From: a virus
Length of the DNA: 34,371 nt
Direction: 5' to 3' (one strand)
IMG/VR virus record: IMGVR_UViG_3300037336_000295
Span: 1-34,371 of that record
Both the position numbers and the translations under genes were made by a program. Positions 1 to 8,031 of the stretch are shown in pieces. Within the stretch, counting starts at the first letter, position 1. Every line of letters starts with the position of its first letter. The notes beneath the pieces are model-generated. The model did no database searches and was not told the origin of the DNA. It worked only from the letters and a program-made list of their open reading frames with translations.

Positions 1-82
1 GGGTTTCATTAACCAAATGGGAAACTAGTTCTTCTTGTTCAATTTTGGGGGTTGTATAATCGGAAAAACGAAAAATAAACAT
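1..82 (-). CDS. 5' end of a gene cut by the window edge, probably host
   Basis: An ATG at 80-82 (complement) opens a frame that reads without a stop to the window edge, 27 codons. The N-terminus reads MFIFRFSDYTTPK followed by a charged helix-like stretch (KIEQEELVSHLV). I do not recognise the family. It points away from the phage and lies outside the left hairpin, so it is probably chromosomal flank, with its promoter region next to or disrupted by the insertion. A chance open frame of this length is possible, so confidence is moderate. Confidence 0.45.
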   Translation of the reverse strand, partial: MFIFRFSDYTTPKIEQEELVSHLVNET

Positions 83-131
83 TTTCAGGGCGAAAAGTAT
101 CATCCTTTACAACAAACACAGGTATAATTTA

Positions 132-162
132 AAAGCCATTTAAACCTAATTTAAACGGCTTT
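132..162. repeat. Left-end TTTAAACGG hairpin
   Basis: Two 13-nt arms, AAAGCCATTTAAA (132-144) and TTTAAACGGCTTT (150-162), are complementary except at one position and are separated by the 5-nt loop cctaa. The same layout (TTTAAA, 5 nt, TTTAAACGG) occurs near the right end at 34063-34095. It begins just after the stop of the 72-aa gene, so read leftward it could be its terminator (a T-rich stretch follows). It may equally be a paired binding site for the transposase. Confidence 0.6.
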
Positions 163-164
163 GT

Positions 165-383
165 TTATGTGCTTGGTGATGCGAATTGCTCTAGCATCAA
201 CAAATCGGGTTTAAACACGTCCTTTGCGTCTGTATTTGGCTCAAACGTGCTAAATTCTTTCTTCTGTGGGTTCTTGATGATAACACCTTTACTAATATCG
301 GTTAACGCTTTCTCTATTAGTCGCAGTCCCATTGCTTGGAGTTCATGCTCCCATAATAATTTAGCCGCTTTTCGTGGCTCCAT
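165..383 (-). CDS. Small hypothetical protein at the left end of the prophage
   Basis: A 72-aa protein I do not recognise. It starts MEPRKAAKLLWEHELQAMG, has a helical, charged N-terminal half (to about residue 35) and a Lys/Asn-rich C-terminal half with the stretch FEPNTDAKDVFKPDL. No signal peptide, membrane segment or metal motif is seen. It is the last leftward gene before the left hairpin. That is the place where phage Mu carries its accessory mom operon, but nothing here resembles Com or Mom. The long structured leader at 423-557 lies upstream, so expression may be controlled at RNA level (inference). Confidence 0.6.
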   Translation of the reverse strand: MEPRKAAKLLWEHELQAMGLRLIEKALTDISKGVIIKNPQKKEFSTFEPNTDAKDVFKPDLLMLEQFASPST

Positions 384-422
384 ACCGTTACTACTTTAAG
401 GGTTAAACCTTTCTTTTGCACC

Positions 423-557
423 TCTCACGATAATTATTAAACACACGAAAGCCACAGCGTAGAAGACTTTGAGTCCTCCAACGCTGTGGCTATATGCTTA
501 ATTAAATTACCGTGAGAAGTTTTTAATTGTTGGAGGGCTTTTTTTTACTCTCCCTCC
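423..557. other. Nested long stem-loop region with a possible pseudoknot
   Basis: An inner hairpin spans 450-491: a 10-bp perfect stem (AGCCACAGCG with CGCTGTGGCT), a small internal loop, then a 7-bp stem (GAAGACT with AGTCCTC, one wobble) closed by three bases. It sits inside an outer 13-bp stem with one mismatch, TCTCACGATAATT (423-435) with AATTACCGTGAGA (505-517). In addition GTTGGAGGGCT (529-539) can pair over 11 bases with AGTCCTCCAAC (472-482), part of the inner hairpin, and GGAGGG (532-537) can pair with CCCTCC (552-557). On the + strand a run of eight Ts follows 539. No frame is open through it. It separates the tail-fibre gene from the last small gene. Confidence 0.7.
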
Positions 558-581
558 TAGAGTTAATTAATTTTTTTAGAT

Positions 582-1721
582 TTAAGTCGTTACCGCTAAG
601 GCAATAACGTTACTTTTTACACTATTATTACCTGCTTCATCAACTGCTACAATTGAAAAATTATACGTAAATCTATAAACTGCTGGAATGTTTACAATCG
701 TTACAGTTGTATCTGAAATAGAAATGTTTGGGTCAACTGAAACTTTACCTGTCGTGCTATAAACAGGAAAACCGCAATAAAATTTGAACCATAAATCACT
801 ATTTGAAGTAACTGCATCGCCACCGTTAATGTTTGCAACGACCGTTAAAGTTGCGCCAACTTGCGTAACTGAATTTAACGTCATTGTTGCTGGTCGAGTT
901 GTGTCTGTCGGAACTGCTAATGGTGTTAATATTTCAAGCGGAGTGATAAATTTATTTACATCATAATATCTATTAATTATCGTCTTTAAGGACGCATAAG
1001 AATAATGAATGCCATCATTTGTTGTTAAATTACTTGCTGATATTACTTTAACTAGCGAACTCGCTTTGCTTGCGAAAATTTGATTGATTGTAGTTGTTCT
1101 TGCGTTTCTTTGATAAATTTCAACTAATGAAATAGGTAAATTAGCACCTAAATTGGTGCGCCATAAATTCATCCATACATCTAATTGACTGCTGTAAGCA
1201 TTTGTTCTATCCTGAAAGTCGCTATCGCCTTCGCCTTGCATAAAAATTATATCGACAAAAACTCTTTTACCACTTGCTAATAGATTATTAACGGCTTTTA
1301 TAACAAAATTATTATACAAATCCTGGTAAGTCGTGCCACCTTTTAACATTTCAATAATTTCCTTACCACCTTCGCCACGTTTGGCTAAATAGAGAGGATA
1401 ATCTAGTGTTTCATAAATATTAGATAATTGAAGTTCAAAGCCATGTTTAGCCGTATTGTTTGGATAATTATTACCTGATGCTATGTTTAAGTCTGCAAAA
1501 TTATTATTATTGCTTCTCCAAATTTTAACTTTAGAAGTTACATCAATTTCAGTCGAAAGTGCTTCACTATTCAATCCTTCGCCACTTGCATTAGATTGAC
1601 CTGTAATAATAGTCAATCTAGCGGAATTAACAGGAAGTTGCCAAATAGCAGGATTAGGCGGTGTTACTATCACACCGCCATTACCTGAATTGCTTCTTAA
1701 AGATGATAAAAACAATCTCAT
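582..1721 (-). CDS. SGNH/GDSL esterase-like tail protein (sialate O-acetylesterase type)
   Basis: This 379-aa protein is probably a virion-borne carbohydrate esterase that removes acetyl groups from surface polysaccharide. GQSN (residues 41-44, Ser43 the likely nucleophile), MQGEGD (161-166) and DGIHY (236-240, Asp236 and His239) are blocks I, III-like and V of the SGNH fold as found in DUF303/SASA enzymes. The C-terminal third (about 270-379) is a beta-rich Ig/fibronectin-like domain ending near VDEAGN, which is shared with the neighbouring gene. Its ATG directly follows the stop of 1722-2507. Last gene of the tail operon and likely host-range determinant; the substrate is unknown. Confidence 0.75.
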   Translation of the reverse strand: MRLFLSSLRSNSGNGGVIVTPPNPAIWQLPVNSARLTIITGQSNASGEGLNSEALSTEIDVTSKVKIWRSNNNNFADLNIASGNNYPNNTAKHGFELQLSNIYETLDYPLYLAKRGEGGKEIIEMLKGGTTYQDLYNNFVIKAVNNLLASGKRVFVDIIFMQGEGDSDFQDRTNAYSSQLDVWMNLWRTNLGANLPISLVEIYQRNARTTTINQIFASKASSLVKVISASNLTTNDGIHYSYASLKTIINRYYDVNKFITPLEILTPLAVPTDTTRPATMTLNSVTQVGATLTVVANINGGDAVTSNSDLWFKFYCGFPVYSTTGKVSVDPNISISDTTVTIVNIPAVYRFTYNFSIVAVDEAGNNSVKSNVIALAVTT

Positions 1722-2507
1722 TTATGTAGTTTGAATATCGTAGATTTTTCTGTTTGCAGAAACTATATTTGCTTTTAAAACTGTTGCTCCTGATGCAGCA
1801 GCAAAAGTGTGTACTAATATTTCACTTGTGCCATCAAAATAATGTAGCAATATAGAACTACCACTTGCCGTTCTACTCAATCTAACATAACGTCCTGCAC
1901 CAGCGGTTATAGTTGTTGGAACTGTCGGGTCAACTAAAGCTCCTCCTATTTTAATTGCATAACTTTCGGCTACTTGCACATATACGTTCCAATTAGCAAC
2001 TGGATCTGTATTATTGTCAGCATCATCTAACCCAAAACCGATTGATTTTGTGAAAATATCTGTAATAAACATACGCATAGAAAAAGCACCTGATTTCAAT
2101 GTATTATGTTTTAAAAATTGAGCTGTAGCCGAAGATTCAAATTTGTTAGGTGTTCCAGCTACAAAAGCAGTTCCTGCGCTGATTGTTGTATTGGCGGTTG
2201 TAAACATTACTGAAGGTGCTGGTGCATCTGCTGGCACTATATGCACTGTGACTGGGCTAAAATTAGCTGATAAATTACCCGCTTCATCTACTGCTTTTGC
2301 ACTAAAATTGTAGGTAGTAGAAGCATCTACCACTATACCTGTAATTTCGATATTAGCACCTACGATAGACTTTCTAACATCGTTTTTTAGAATTGTAGCA
2401 AATAAATTTTGACTACCCGATAATCCATTGTATAATAAAATATCTAAATTAGAGCTTGAAGTCACGTTGTCTGTTGGTGTCGGGAATGTTATTTTAATTG
2501 TTGGCAT
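1722..2507 (-). CDS. Tail fibre or adhesin-like protein, Ig-like plus beta-sandwich
   Basis: A 261-aa beta-rich protein. Residues 1 to about 95 form an Ig/fibronectin-like module with the hallmark AVDEAGNLS, closely similar to the end of the SGNH protein encoded next. Residues from about 100 on look like a carbohydrate-binding or LamG-like beta-sandwich (repeated aromatic-flanked strands such as WNVYVQV and ILLHYFDG). No signal peptide, as expected of a virion protein. It lies between two other fibre genes with almost no spacing. Function as a receptor-binding fibre component is inferred from position. Confidence 0.6.
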   Translation of the reverse strand: MPTIKITFPTPTDNVTSSSNLDILLYNGLSGSQNLFATILKNDVRKSIVGANIEITGIVVDASTTYNFSAKAVDEAGNLSANFSPVTVHIVPADAPAPSVMFTTANTTISAGTAFVAGTPNKFESSATAQFLKHNTLKSGAFSMRMFITDIFTKSIGFGLDDADNNTDPVANWNVYVQVAESYAIKIGGALVDPTVPTTITAGAGRYVRLSRTASGSSILLHYFDGTSEILVHTFAAASGATVLKANIVSANRKIYDIQTT

Positions 2508-2513
2508 AATTAA

Positions 2514-3347
2514 TTAATTATTTGTTATTGTTAAAGTTCCGATAGTTGAAGGTGGTGTTGTGTCGGCGGGTATAACACCTTCATTTATTATTGTTAATGT
2601 TCCGATATTACTTGGTGGTGTAGTGTCGGCTGGTGGCACAACTACTTCATTTATTATATTAGCCGTGATAAAGCCTTCACTATCTCGTTCTAAATAAATT
2701 TTATTTAAAACATTCGGCGCAAAAGTTCCAGAATTAATAGTAAAAGTAGGAAAGCTTAATGTGGCATTGATATAATATACTACTGCTATGCCGCCAGCAA
2801 CTCCTAGTATCAAATCGCCGTTTCTAGTAAAAAGAATTTGACCAGTTCTAGGTGCAGTAACCGTGCCGTAATAGTCGCCTATTACATTGTCAAAAGTTAC
2901 TTCATTAGTAAAAAATTGTCGTGAAATATTTGTGCCGACATTAACCACATCACTCTGCCAAATCAAATAAAAATCATCAGCGGTCAGCAATGTTAATCCA
3001 ATGCCATACGTGCCAGTCTGCCCAGTAAAAGCTTGTATATAATCGATGGTTCCAACTCTGTATTTTACAAAAAATGGTGACCTGTAATTATCGACAGTGG
3101 CGTTTAGTGGTGTTAAAAAGCTACCCGTAATCGTGCCTAAATCAACTGAATTAGATCCGTCTACAATTTGAGCAACGTCAAAGTTAACAGCTTTTAATAG
3201 CTGCCACAACAGGTTGATTTTATCCGGAATTTGATTGAACTCATCAGCAAAAAGAAAATTACGAGTTGGCTGTCCTGCGATAGCCGCCAATCGTTCGGGC
3301 GTGTCTTGCTTCACTTCTAGCGCAATAAGCGGTGTAGTATCTGCCAT
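2514..3347 (-). CDS. Tail fibre protein with C-terminal Thr/Pro repeats
   Basis: A 277-aa protein. The N-terminal part (FLFADEFNQIPDKINLLWQLL) resembles the start of Bacteroidota tail fibre proteins, a middle beta-rich region follows, and the end consists of two copies of a roughly 21-residue unit, (I/P)PADTTPPS(N/T)IGTLTI. The repeat is visible in the DNA at about 2520-2645. DTTPPS is typical of linkers before bacterial Ig-like domains, and the next gene begins with such a domain. The start codon overlaps the previous stop (TAATG), pointing to translational coupling. Receptor-binding role inferred. Confidence 0.6.
   Translation of the reverse strand: MADTTPLIALEVKQDTPERLAAIAGQPTRNFLFADEFNQIPDKINLLWQLLKAVNFDVAQIVDGSNSVDLGTITGSFLTPLNATVDNYRSPFFVKYRVGTIDYIQAFTGQTGTYGIGLTLLTADDFYLIWQSDVVNVGTNISRQFFTNEVTFDNVIGDYYGTVTAPRTGQILFTRNGDLILGVAGGIAVVYYINATLSFPTFTINSGTFAPNVLNKIYLERDSEGFITANIINEVVVPPADTTPPSNIGTLTIINEGVIPADTTPPSTIGTLTITNN
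2520..2645 (-). repeat. Two tandem copies of a ~63-bp coding repeat
   Basis: Two imperfect direct copies, each with GTTCCGATA, GGTGGTGT and GTGTCGGC in the same order on the + strand, encode the two DTTPPS units at the C-terminus of the fibre protein. Copy number could change by slippage or recombination. Confidence 0.7.
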
Positions 3348-3841
3348 TATAGTGTATGTTTAGATATTAGTAATAATTTAGTGCGATAGGCAGTAATGAA
3401 TGCCGGTACATCAACATCGGCTAGCGTGTAAGCTTCATTAGTCATGGTTCTAATTTTAGAAACTGCAGGAATTACAACTGCAAGTGTGTCGTAGAAAATT
3501 CTACTTACTGCATCCATAGGAAAGTCTTTTCCATCATAAGTGAATGAACTTGCGTTAATGCTATCTATTCTAGCCGCTTCGCTTTTAACTCCTATTATGA
3601 TATTGTACTCAGTTTCAAAAACTGCCATTTCACCTGCAGTTCTATTCACTAACTCGCCAGCTACAATCTTTGCGGTGCAAACACCAAAGGCATAGTCTGG
3701 CACATCGCTTTCCTTGATTACTAACGGATCAGAACTATAAGGCGAAGCTGCAAACTCTGCAGGTGTGAAGTACCCAATTGAATTGAACGTTACAAATGGT
3801 TTTTCAACCAGTGCAATCGCACTAAAATAAGTTTCTTTCAT
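3347..3841 (-). CDS. Tail-fibre-associated protein with a DUF4376-like C-terminus
   Basis: A 164-aa protein in the tail fibre cluster. The C-terminal half (SFTYDGKDFPMDAVSRIFYD, then a long helix and LADVDVPAFITAYRTKLL) resembles the DUF4376 domain of many phage fibre-assembly proteins; that assignment is from memory of the pattern. The N-terminal part is mixed alpha/beta without a recognised motif. Its stop overlaps the start of the next fibre gene by one base. Likely a small structural or assembly protein of the distal tail. Confidence 0.5.
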   Translation of the reverse strand: MKETYFSAIALVEKPFVTFNSIGYFTPAEFAASPYSSDPLVIKESDVPDYAFGVCTAKIVAGELVNRTAGEMAVFETEYNIIIGVKSEAARIDSINASSFTYDGKDFPMDAVSRIFYDTLAVVIPAVSKIRTMTNEAYTLADVDVPAFITAYRTKLLLISKHTL

Positions 3842-3844
3842 AAT

Positions 3845-4645
3845 TTATGAGTTATCGTCTGGTATTAAGACATATTCAAATCGCAAATTCTGATTACCAG
3901 AATTGGTATAGTCGTTCATCGCCAATTGAAAAGAAGTCGCAGTTTTATTTCTTATAATATAGTTTACCCTAGATTCATTTGTTCCGTTGGATCCTGAACC
4001 GATAATATTTCCTAAAACTTTATACTGATCAGTTCCAACATCGCCAAAAGCAATAGTTACTAACTGTGATGACGACAGTAGATCGCCGTGAATGTATACG
4101 CCCTGTTTTAAATAAGTAAGTAATTTGCCTAGCGGCTTGTTTTTTATAAAATCATCAGCTGCAGCATTAGTTTGTGACCAGTCCGATTGCACGTTAACTT
4201 CCGCGCCTGCTTCAATTCCGTTGAGTTTGTCTTTTTCTTCAGTAGAATAATTGTTGTAGTTGGCATCAAATACCGGTGCAATTCTAGTAAATGCACTTAA
4301 AGTAGTTCCAGCAGGATCAATAACAGCATCCACAAATCGAAAAACGTTCTCATTATTTCCATTCTTAAATCCTAGCGACTGAATGACAACGTTCTTTTTT
4401 ATTTTTGATGCTGCCGTTCCTTCTGCTTGAGTAAACTTGCAAAGCTCGCCGTCTATGTACAAATAACCATCGGTGATGTTAACACCAACAACTTTACAGC
4501 CGCTAATAATATAGTTGCCAGTTTCAGGAATATTGCAGAACGAAACAAACATTTTCAACAATTGAAAATAGGCTTCTTGCATTTTACGAAGTGTAAATTG
4601 CTTGAAGCGATACCCGCCGTTTTTTGTAAAATCAATTAAGTTCAT
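3845..4645 (-). CDS. Tail fibre protein
   Basis: A 266-aa protein. Residues 130-175 carry the common phage-fibre linker pattern EEKDKLNGIEAGAEVNVQ, then SDW, then IKNKP. The C-terminal about 80 residues (VYIHGDLLSS to FEYVLIPDD) look like a compact beta-rich fibre tip seen in Bacteroidota prophages. The N-terminus (about 1-80) has a helix then strands and probably attaches to the baseplate. It lies directly downstream of the baseplate J and tail protein I-like genes, as fibres do in Mu. Confidence 0.7.
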   Translation of the reverse strand: MNLIDFTKNGGYRFKQFTLRKMQEAYFQLLKMFVSFCNIPETGNYIISGCKVVGVNITDGYLYIDGELCKFTQAEGTAASKIKKNVVIQSLGFKNGNNENVFRFVDAVIDPAGTTLSAFTRIAPVFDANYNNYSTEEKDKLNGIEAGAEVNVQSDWSQTNAAADDFIKNKPLGKLLTYLKQGVYIHGDLLSSSQLVTIAFGDVGTDQYKVLGNIIGSGSNGTNESRVNYIIRNKTATSFQLAMNDYTNSGNQNLRFEYVLIPDDNS

Positions 4646-4647
4646 AA

Positions 4648-5145
4648 CTATGGTGTATAAATTTCTACTGTATATTTTTTCCCTATGTATCGATAGCTGT
4701 CCACTAAAGCACGTAGCGTTATTTCATTAAAAGTAATCGTGTCTGGCATGAAAATTATCCAACTCGTGGCAACATTTGTTTCGGTATCGCCTTGTAAAAA
4801 AACATCGTCTTCATTATCATCGCCGTCGTCTTCTAAAAATGAAGTGTCAATTTCTTCATCTTGCCAGATGTATAGCTTTTCATCTTCTGGCAAATCGTCG
4901 ATGTAAATCAACTTTGTGCCTTCGTGGTCTTGCGTGTCATAACCTGCAACAGCATAAGCTTCATTCAACATCTTTTCAAGATAAATCTTGGTGCCGTTGT
5001 GTTGCATTTTATACAAAGTATCGTCTGCAATAGTTTGCAACGGGTTCAAGAAGGCTACACTTGGCGCAATGGCATCTCGCTTGCGCAATGCTATTGGCAA
5101 AAACAGTTTGGCCAGTCGTTCTATGTTAATTGTTGACCAAAACAT
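4648..5145 (-). CDS. Tail protein in the Gp48 / tail protein I position
   Basis: A 165-aa protein overlapping the end of the baseplate J gene by 20 bases. The N-terminal half is helical (LAKLFLPIALRK, LYKMQHNG, YLEKMLNEAY), as in small proteins that link the baseplate to fibres. The middle contains a very acidic run (DTSFLEDDGDDNEDD). No family recognised by sequence; the role is taken from gene order, matching Mu gp48 or P2 gpI. Confidence 0.5.
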   Translation of the reverse strand: MFWSTINIERLAKLFLPIALRKRDAIAPSVAFLNPLQTIADDTLYKMQHNGTKIYLEKMLNEAYAVAGYDTQDHEGTKLIYIDDLPEDEKLYIWQDEEIDTSFLEDDGDDNEDDVFLQGDTETNVATSWIIFMPDTITFNEITLRALVDSYRYIGKKYTVEIYTP

Positions 5146-5983
5146 CTGGTAAATAGTTTATGGTTAAATCAATGTCTTCTATTTTAAAGTAACCCGCTTG
5201 TGGCACTTTAAAAGTGGTGAAATCAGTAAAAGCAAAGGCAGCAAATTTATGTTGCAGTACAAGCACTTCACAAAGTTCAATGCCTTCTTTGTCTTCAATA
5301 GTTCGTTCAAATTTATTGGTAACAAATGCACCATTAAATTCCAATTTTGTCAAATAGTCGTTAATGGCTTCTTTAACCGGGAAAAACTCTTCCTCTAAAT
5401 TTAATTGTCTTCCAGTAGTCAAATTAATAAGCAATGGATCAACATATACATTAAGCGTTACTTTTAATAAATCAGCTTCTTGATTAATTAATCGAATGCG
5501 AACGCCTGGTACTTTCAGTTGGTTTAAATAGAAAAGTAATCGTTCGGCTTCATCAACTGCCAATGGTTCTAACGTTCCGTCATTATCATGCGCTACTTTC
5601 ACCACCAGTTCGCCATCTTCACTCTCAAGAACTGCCACGCGATTAACGATTTGTCTTTCTTCAGCATCGGTGACATCGGTCAAGTCATACATAAATTGAC
5701 CGTCTTTCCAAACCAATGGCAAACCATCGTGAAAATTGTAAACCGTAGCAATGAAATTTGGTAAATTCTGCGGACGAGAATTGGCAGCGTTGGCACTTAC
5801 AATCAACTCGTGGTTGTAAATCATGTCAACAAATTGCTCTAACCAAATCATTTCTATCGATGCTGTCGAAAATTGCTCGTCAAATGTTTGTCCTGGTGTC
5901 AAAACATACATAGCAATCAAAGCTTCGTTGTTAATGAAACTGGTTTTTATCTCTTCTCGAATCTGTGCTTTAGTTCTTGCCAT
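5126..5983 (-). CDS. Baseplate J-like protein (Mu gp47 type)
   Basis: A 285-aa baseplate wedge protein. The N-terminus (ARTKAQIREEIKTSFI, then a helical segment with FDEQFST and WLEQFVDMIYNHE) and the central beta-rich part (VRIRLINQEADLLKVTLNVYVDP) match the layout of baseplate_J family proteins, which join the hub to the periphery of contractile-tail baseplates. Order LysM-like, J, tail protein, fibres agrees with Mu and P2. It is preceded by the LysM-like gene with 2 bases between. Confidence 0.75.
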   Translation of the reverse strand: MARTKAQIREEIKTSFINNEALIAMYVLTPGQTFDEQFSTASIEMIWLEQFVDMIYNHELIVSANAANSRPQNLPNFIATVYNFHDGLPLVWKDGQFMYDLTDVTDAEERQIVNRVAVLESEDGELVVKVAHDNDGTLEPLAVDEAERLLFYLNQLKVPGVRIRLINQEADLLKVTLNVYVDPLLINLTTGRQLNLEEEFFPVKEAINDYLTKLEFNGAFVTNKFERTIEDKEGIELCEVLVLQHKFAAFAFTDFTTFKVPQAGYFKIEDIDLTINYLPDVLVNN

Positions 5984-5985
5984 TT

Positions 5986-6270
5986 TTAAAATGATATTGC
6001 AAATTCTCCTTGTGGAAATTCATAATTAACAATCGGTGCTTCTGGTAGATTACTCAATCCAGTTGCCGGTATAATGTTGCGCGCTTTATAATATTGTAGG
6101 GTTTTTGGCTCGGTTGATAAAGTTGGTAATAGTAAAGCTTCGCCAATTGCCAAACTGTCTGAAACGCTTTTCTGATTTGCAAAAGCAATGGCAAACGCAT
6201 AGTCAGCCGTTCCATAATATTGGATGCTGATGTCGTAAAACGTTTGTTTTGATAATGCTTTAATTGTCAT
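5986..6270 (-). CDS. LysM-like tail/baseplate protein
   Basis: A 94-aa protein. Residues 8-50 (QTFYDISIQYYGTADYAFAIAFAN, then GEALLLP) fit a LysM fold as used by tail protein X family members at the hub of contractile tails, where the domain binds tail protein rather than peptidoglycan. The C-terminal 40 residues are Pro-rich and probably extended. Start overlaps the gp25-like gene by 11 bases. Confidence 0.65.
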   Translation of the reverse strand: MTIKALSKQTFYDISIQYYGTADYAFAIAFANQKSVSDSLAIGEALLLPTLSTEPKTLQYYKARNIIPATGLSNLPEAPIVNYEFPQGEFAISF

Positions 6271-6550
6271 AGGTTGCGTCGATTTGCAATTGTCCGTTTT
6301 TTGGAATGTTGATTGTTTTTACGGTCATTCCATCCGTTATGAATTCGGTTCTAATTTCACGTGCTAATTCGTCTGGGTTTTCGGTTTCTAAAAAACGTCT
6401 GGTTCCCACACCGCGCATTGGTCGGTTTTTAAATTCGCCTTTTTCTGCCAATAGCAATAGCTTTTGGTTCTGGTAGGTGTTGTCGTTAATTACCATTGAA
6501 CCGTTGACTATTTTTAACGTCATGTTTTCATTTAAAATAATGCCTTTCAT
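6260..6550 (-). CDS. gp25/gpW-like baseplate wedge protein (Mu gp46 position)
   Basis: A 96-aa protein of the usual length for T4 gp25-like wedge subunits. The segment GEFKNRPMRGVGTRRFLE followed by a helix (PDELAREIRTEFITDG) and a final strand is the family pattern. It helps anchor the sheath to the baseplate. It overlaps the spike gene by 4 bases (ATGA) and lies between spike and J, as expected. Confidence 0.7.
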   Translation of the reverse strand: MKGIILNENMTLKIVNGSMVINDNTYQNQKLLLLAEKGEFKNRPMRGVGTRRFLETENPDELAREIRTEFITDGMTVKTINIPKNGQLQIDATYDN

Positions 6551-7041
6551 GATTCTAATAAATTTGTGAAACGTTCTTTTAAAGCTTCAAATTGTGGCGC
6601 ATTCACTAACGATGTTGTTGGTCCATTTGGTGTTGTAAAAACCATATTCCCGATGGCGGAAAAAAGGTCGTCCATTAAAGTTGCCAATTTTTCACCGTTA
6701 GCGTTGAACTTTAATTTCTCTTTAAACTCTATTTCAACACCGTTTAAATAGTAGCCTACTTTTTCAATTTCGTCACACGCAATCACCATCCAATCGTCGT
6801 CATCTTCTACACGAACCGCAAGAACTTGACTTCCTACTTTTGGCAACAGGATAAAACTTTTGTTGCCGGTTAGAACCGGGCGAAGTCGTACTTCAAATAT
6901 TTCCTGTCCATCTTCGTCAATTAATACGCAAGTAGCTTTTTTTTCGTCAACGCTTTTAACCGTAGCAATATTAGAAACAGCTGGTCCTTGGCTTTTTGCC
7001 ATTTTTTGTAAACCTTCTCTAATTTGATCTGCTGTTGCCAT
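6547..7041 (-). CDS. Baseplate spike/assembly protein (Mu gp45-like)
   Basis: A 164-aa protein. The N-terminal half (about residues 20-95: ATVKSVDEKKATCVLI through VRVEDDDDWMVIACDEIEK) reads as an OB-fold of the gpV/gp45 spike family, which forms the membrane-piercing tip. The C-terminal half has a beta stretch then a helix and does not show the usual His-x-His iron site. It starts next to the hub gene stop. Role assigned from fold pattern and order. Confidence 0.6.
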   Translation of the reverse strand: MATADQIREGLQKMAKSQGPAVSNIATVKSVDEKKATCVLIDEDGQEIFEVRLRPVLTGNKSFILLPKVGSQVLAVRVEDDDDWMVIACDEIEKVGYYLNGVEIEFKEKLKFNANGEKLATLMDDLFSAIGNMVFTTPNGPTTSLVNAPQFEALKERFTNLLES

Positions 7042-8031
7042 TTATAATTGTTGTAAAAAACTTAATGTCAATATTTGTCTTCCGCCACTTTTGCCAAAGC
7101 TACCTTTGAGAGCTTCAACAAAATAGTTGCCGCTTTTCTCTGGAAACTTATAACCGTCAATCGAAGCCACAAATCCTTTCGTAAACGTTGGTTCAAGGAA
7201 AATTTCAATGTCGCCTTGATAGCCGTTGTAATTTGATGTTGTTTGCAAACGGTTGGCAATTTGTTTTAATAAATCAGCCGGAATACCTGCGCGGACTTTT
7301 ACGTCCTTTTCATTACTGTATTTCTTGATGTCGCTTGGCGTTCTTTTTACTTCGCCTTTGACGTTCTTTTCTCTAATGTTAATCTTAATGTTTTTGTCAA
7401 CTTCACGTTGTTTAAAATCGTCGTCTTTAATGGTGTTCCAACCTATCTTCAACTTTACGGTTCGTTGCACTTTGCCAAACAATGTGCCTACATATAACTC
7501 ATTGAAATTAAAATACACCGCGAGCTTGCACTCATTTTTTAACCATTCTAAAACCTGAATTCCTGTAGCGTTTTTAAATCTTACGTTTTGCAATGGAATT
7601 TCTGGTATTTCGTTTGAAATAACTATTGCACTTCCGGCACATAAATCGGTTACAATTTGCTTTGCCGTTGTAGAGCTGTAGCTTTTATTAAATATGATAT
7701 CATATAACAAATAAGCGTAACCTTCGCATTCCACCTTTACCGGAACGCCTTGGACAACTCGTTTAACATAGCCCACAAATCGGCGGGTGTTTCTGCCATC
7801 ATAACCAAGTAGCACATCTACTTTATCATTTTCCTTGATGATGTATTCTTTTCGCTCGTTGGCTTCGTTTTTGTCTTCAGTACTCGTTTTTGTAGTTACC
7901 AAATATTTAATTCTTGGTAGCTCAATAGTACACGTATCGATAAAACTATTTACATCAGTTTTCCATGTAACTTTGGCCGCTTTGACTTCCTTCAAATTGC
8001 CTATCGATATGTCGGATGTCATTATAAACAT
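7042..8031 (-). CDS. Baseplate hub protein (gpD / Mu gp44-like)
   Basis: A 329-aa protein with the typical hub composition: an N-terminal beta domain (FIDTCTIELPR, VDVLLGYDGRNTRRFVGYV), a central domain (TGIQVLEWLKNECKLAVYFN, where ligand-like Ile-Gln-Val starts the helix) and a basic C-terminal beta domain. This is the pattern of late control gene D and T4 gp27-like hubs. Start overlaps the upstream stop by one base. Placed between the tape measure/DUF gene and the spike, as in Mu. Confidence 0.7.
   Translation of the reverse strand: MFIMTSDISIGNLKEVKAAKVTWKTDVNSFIDTCTIELPRIKYLVTTKTSTEDKNEANERKEYIIKENDKVDVLLGYDGRNTRRFVGYVKRVVQGVPVKVECEGYAYLLYDIIFNKSYSSTTAKQIVTDLCAGSAIVISNEIPEIPLQNVRFKNATGIQVLEWLKNECKLAVYFNFNELYVGTLFGKVQRTVKLKIGWNTIKDDDFKQREVDKNIKINIREKNVKGEVKRTPSDIKKYSNEKDVKVRAGIPADLLKQIANRLQTTSNYNGYQGDIEIFLEPTFTKGFVASIDGYKFPEKSGNYFVEALKGSFGKSGGRQILTLSFLQQL

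Noticed and set aside
169-399. 76-codon frame on the plus strand opposite the 72-aa gene
   Set aside because: Mirror of the minus-strand gene, Ser/Leu-rich composition typical of antisense frames; the minus-strand gene fits operon direction and is followed by a hairpin.
582-3347. Diversity-generating retroelement acting on the tail fibres
   Set aside because: No reverse transcriptase frame, no template/variable repeat pair and no C-type lectin-like fibre end was seen in the window.
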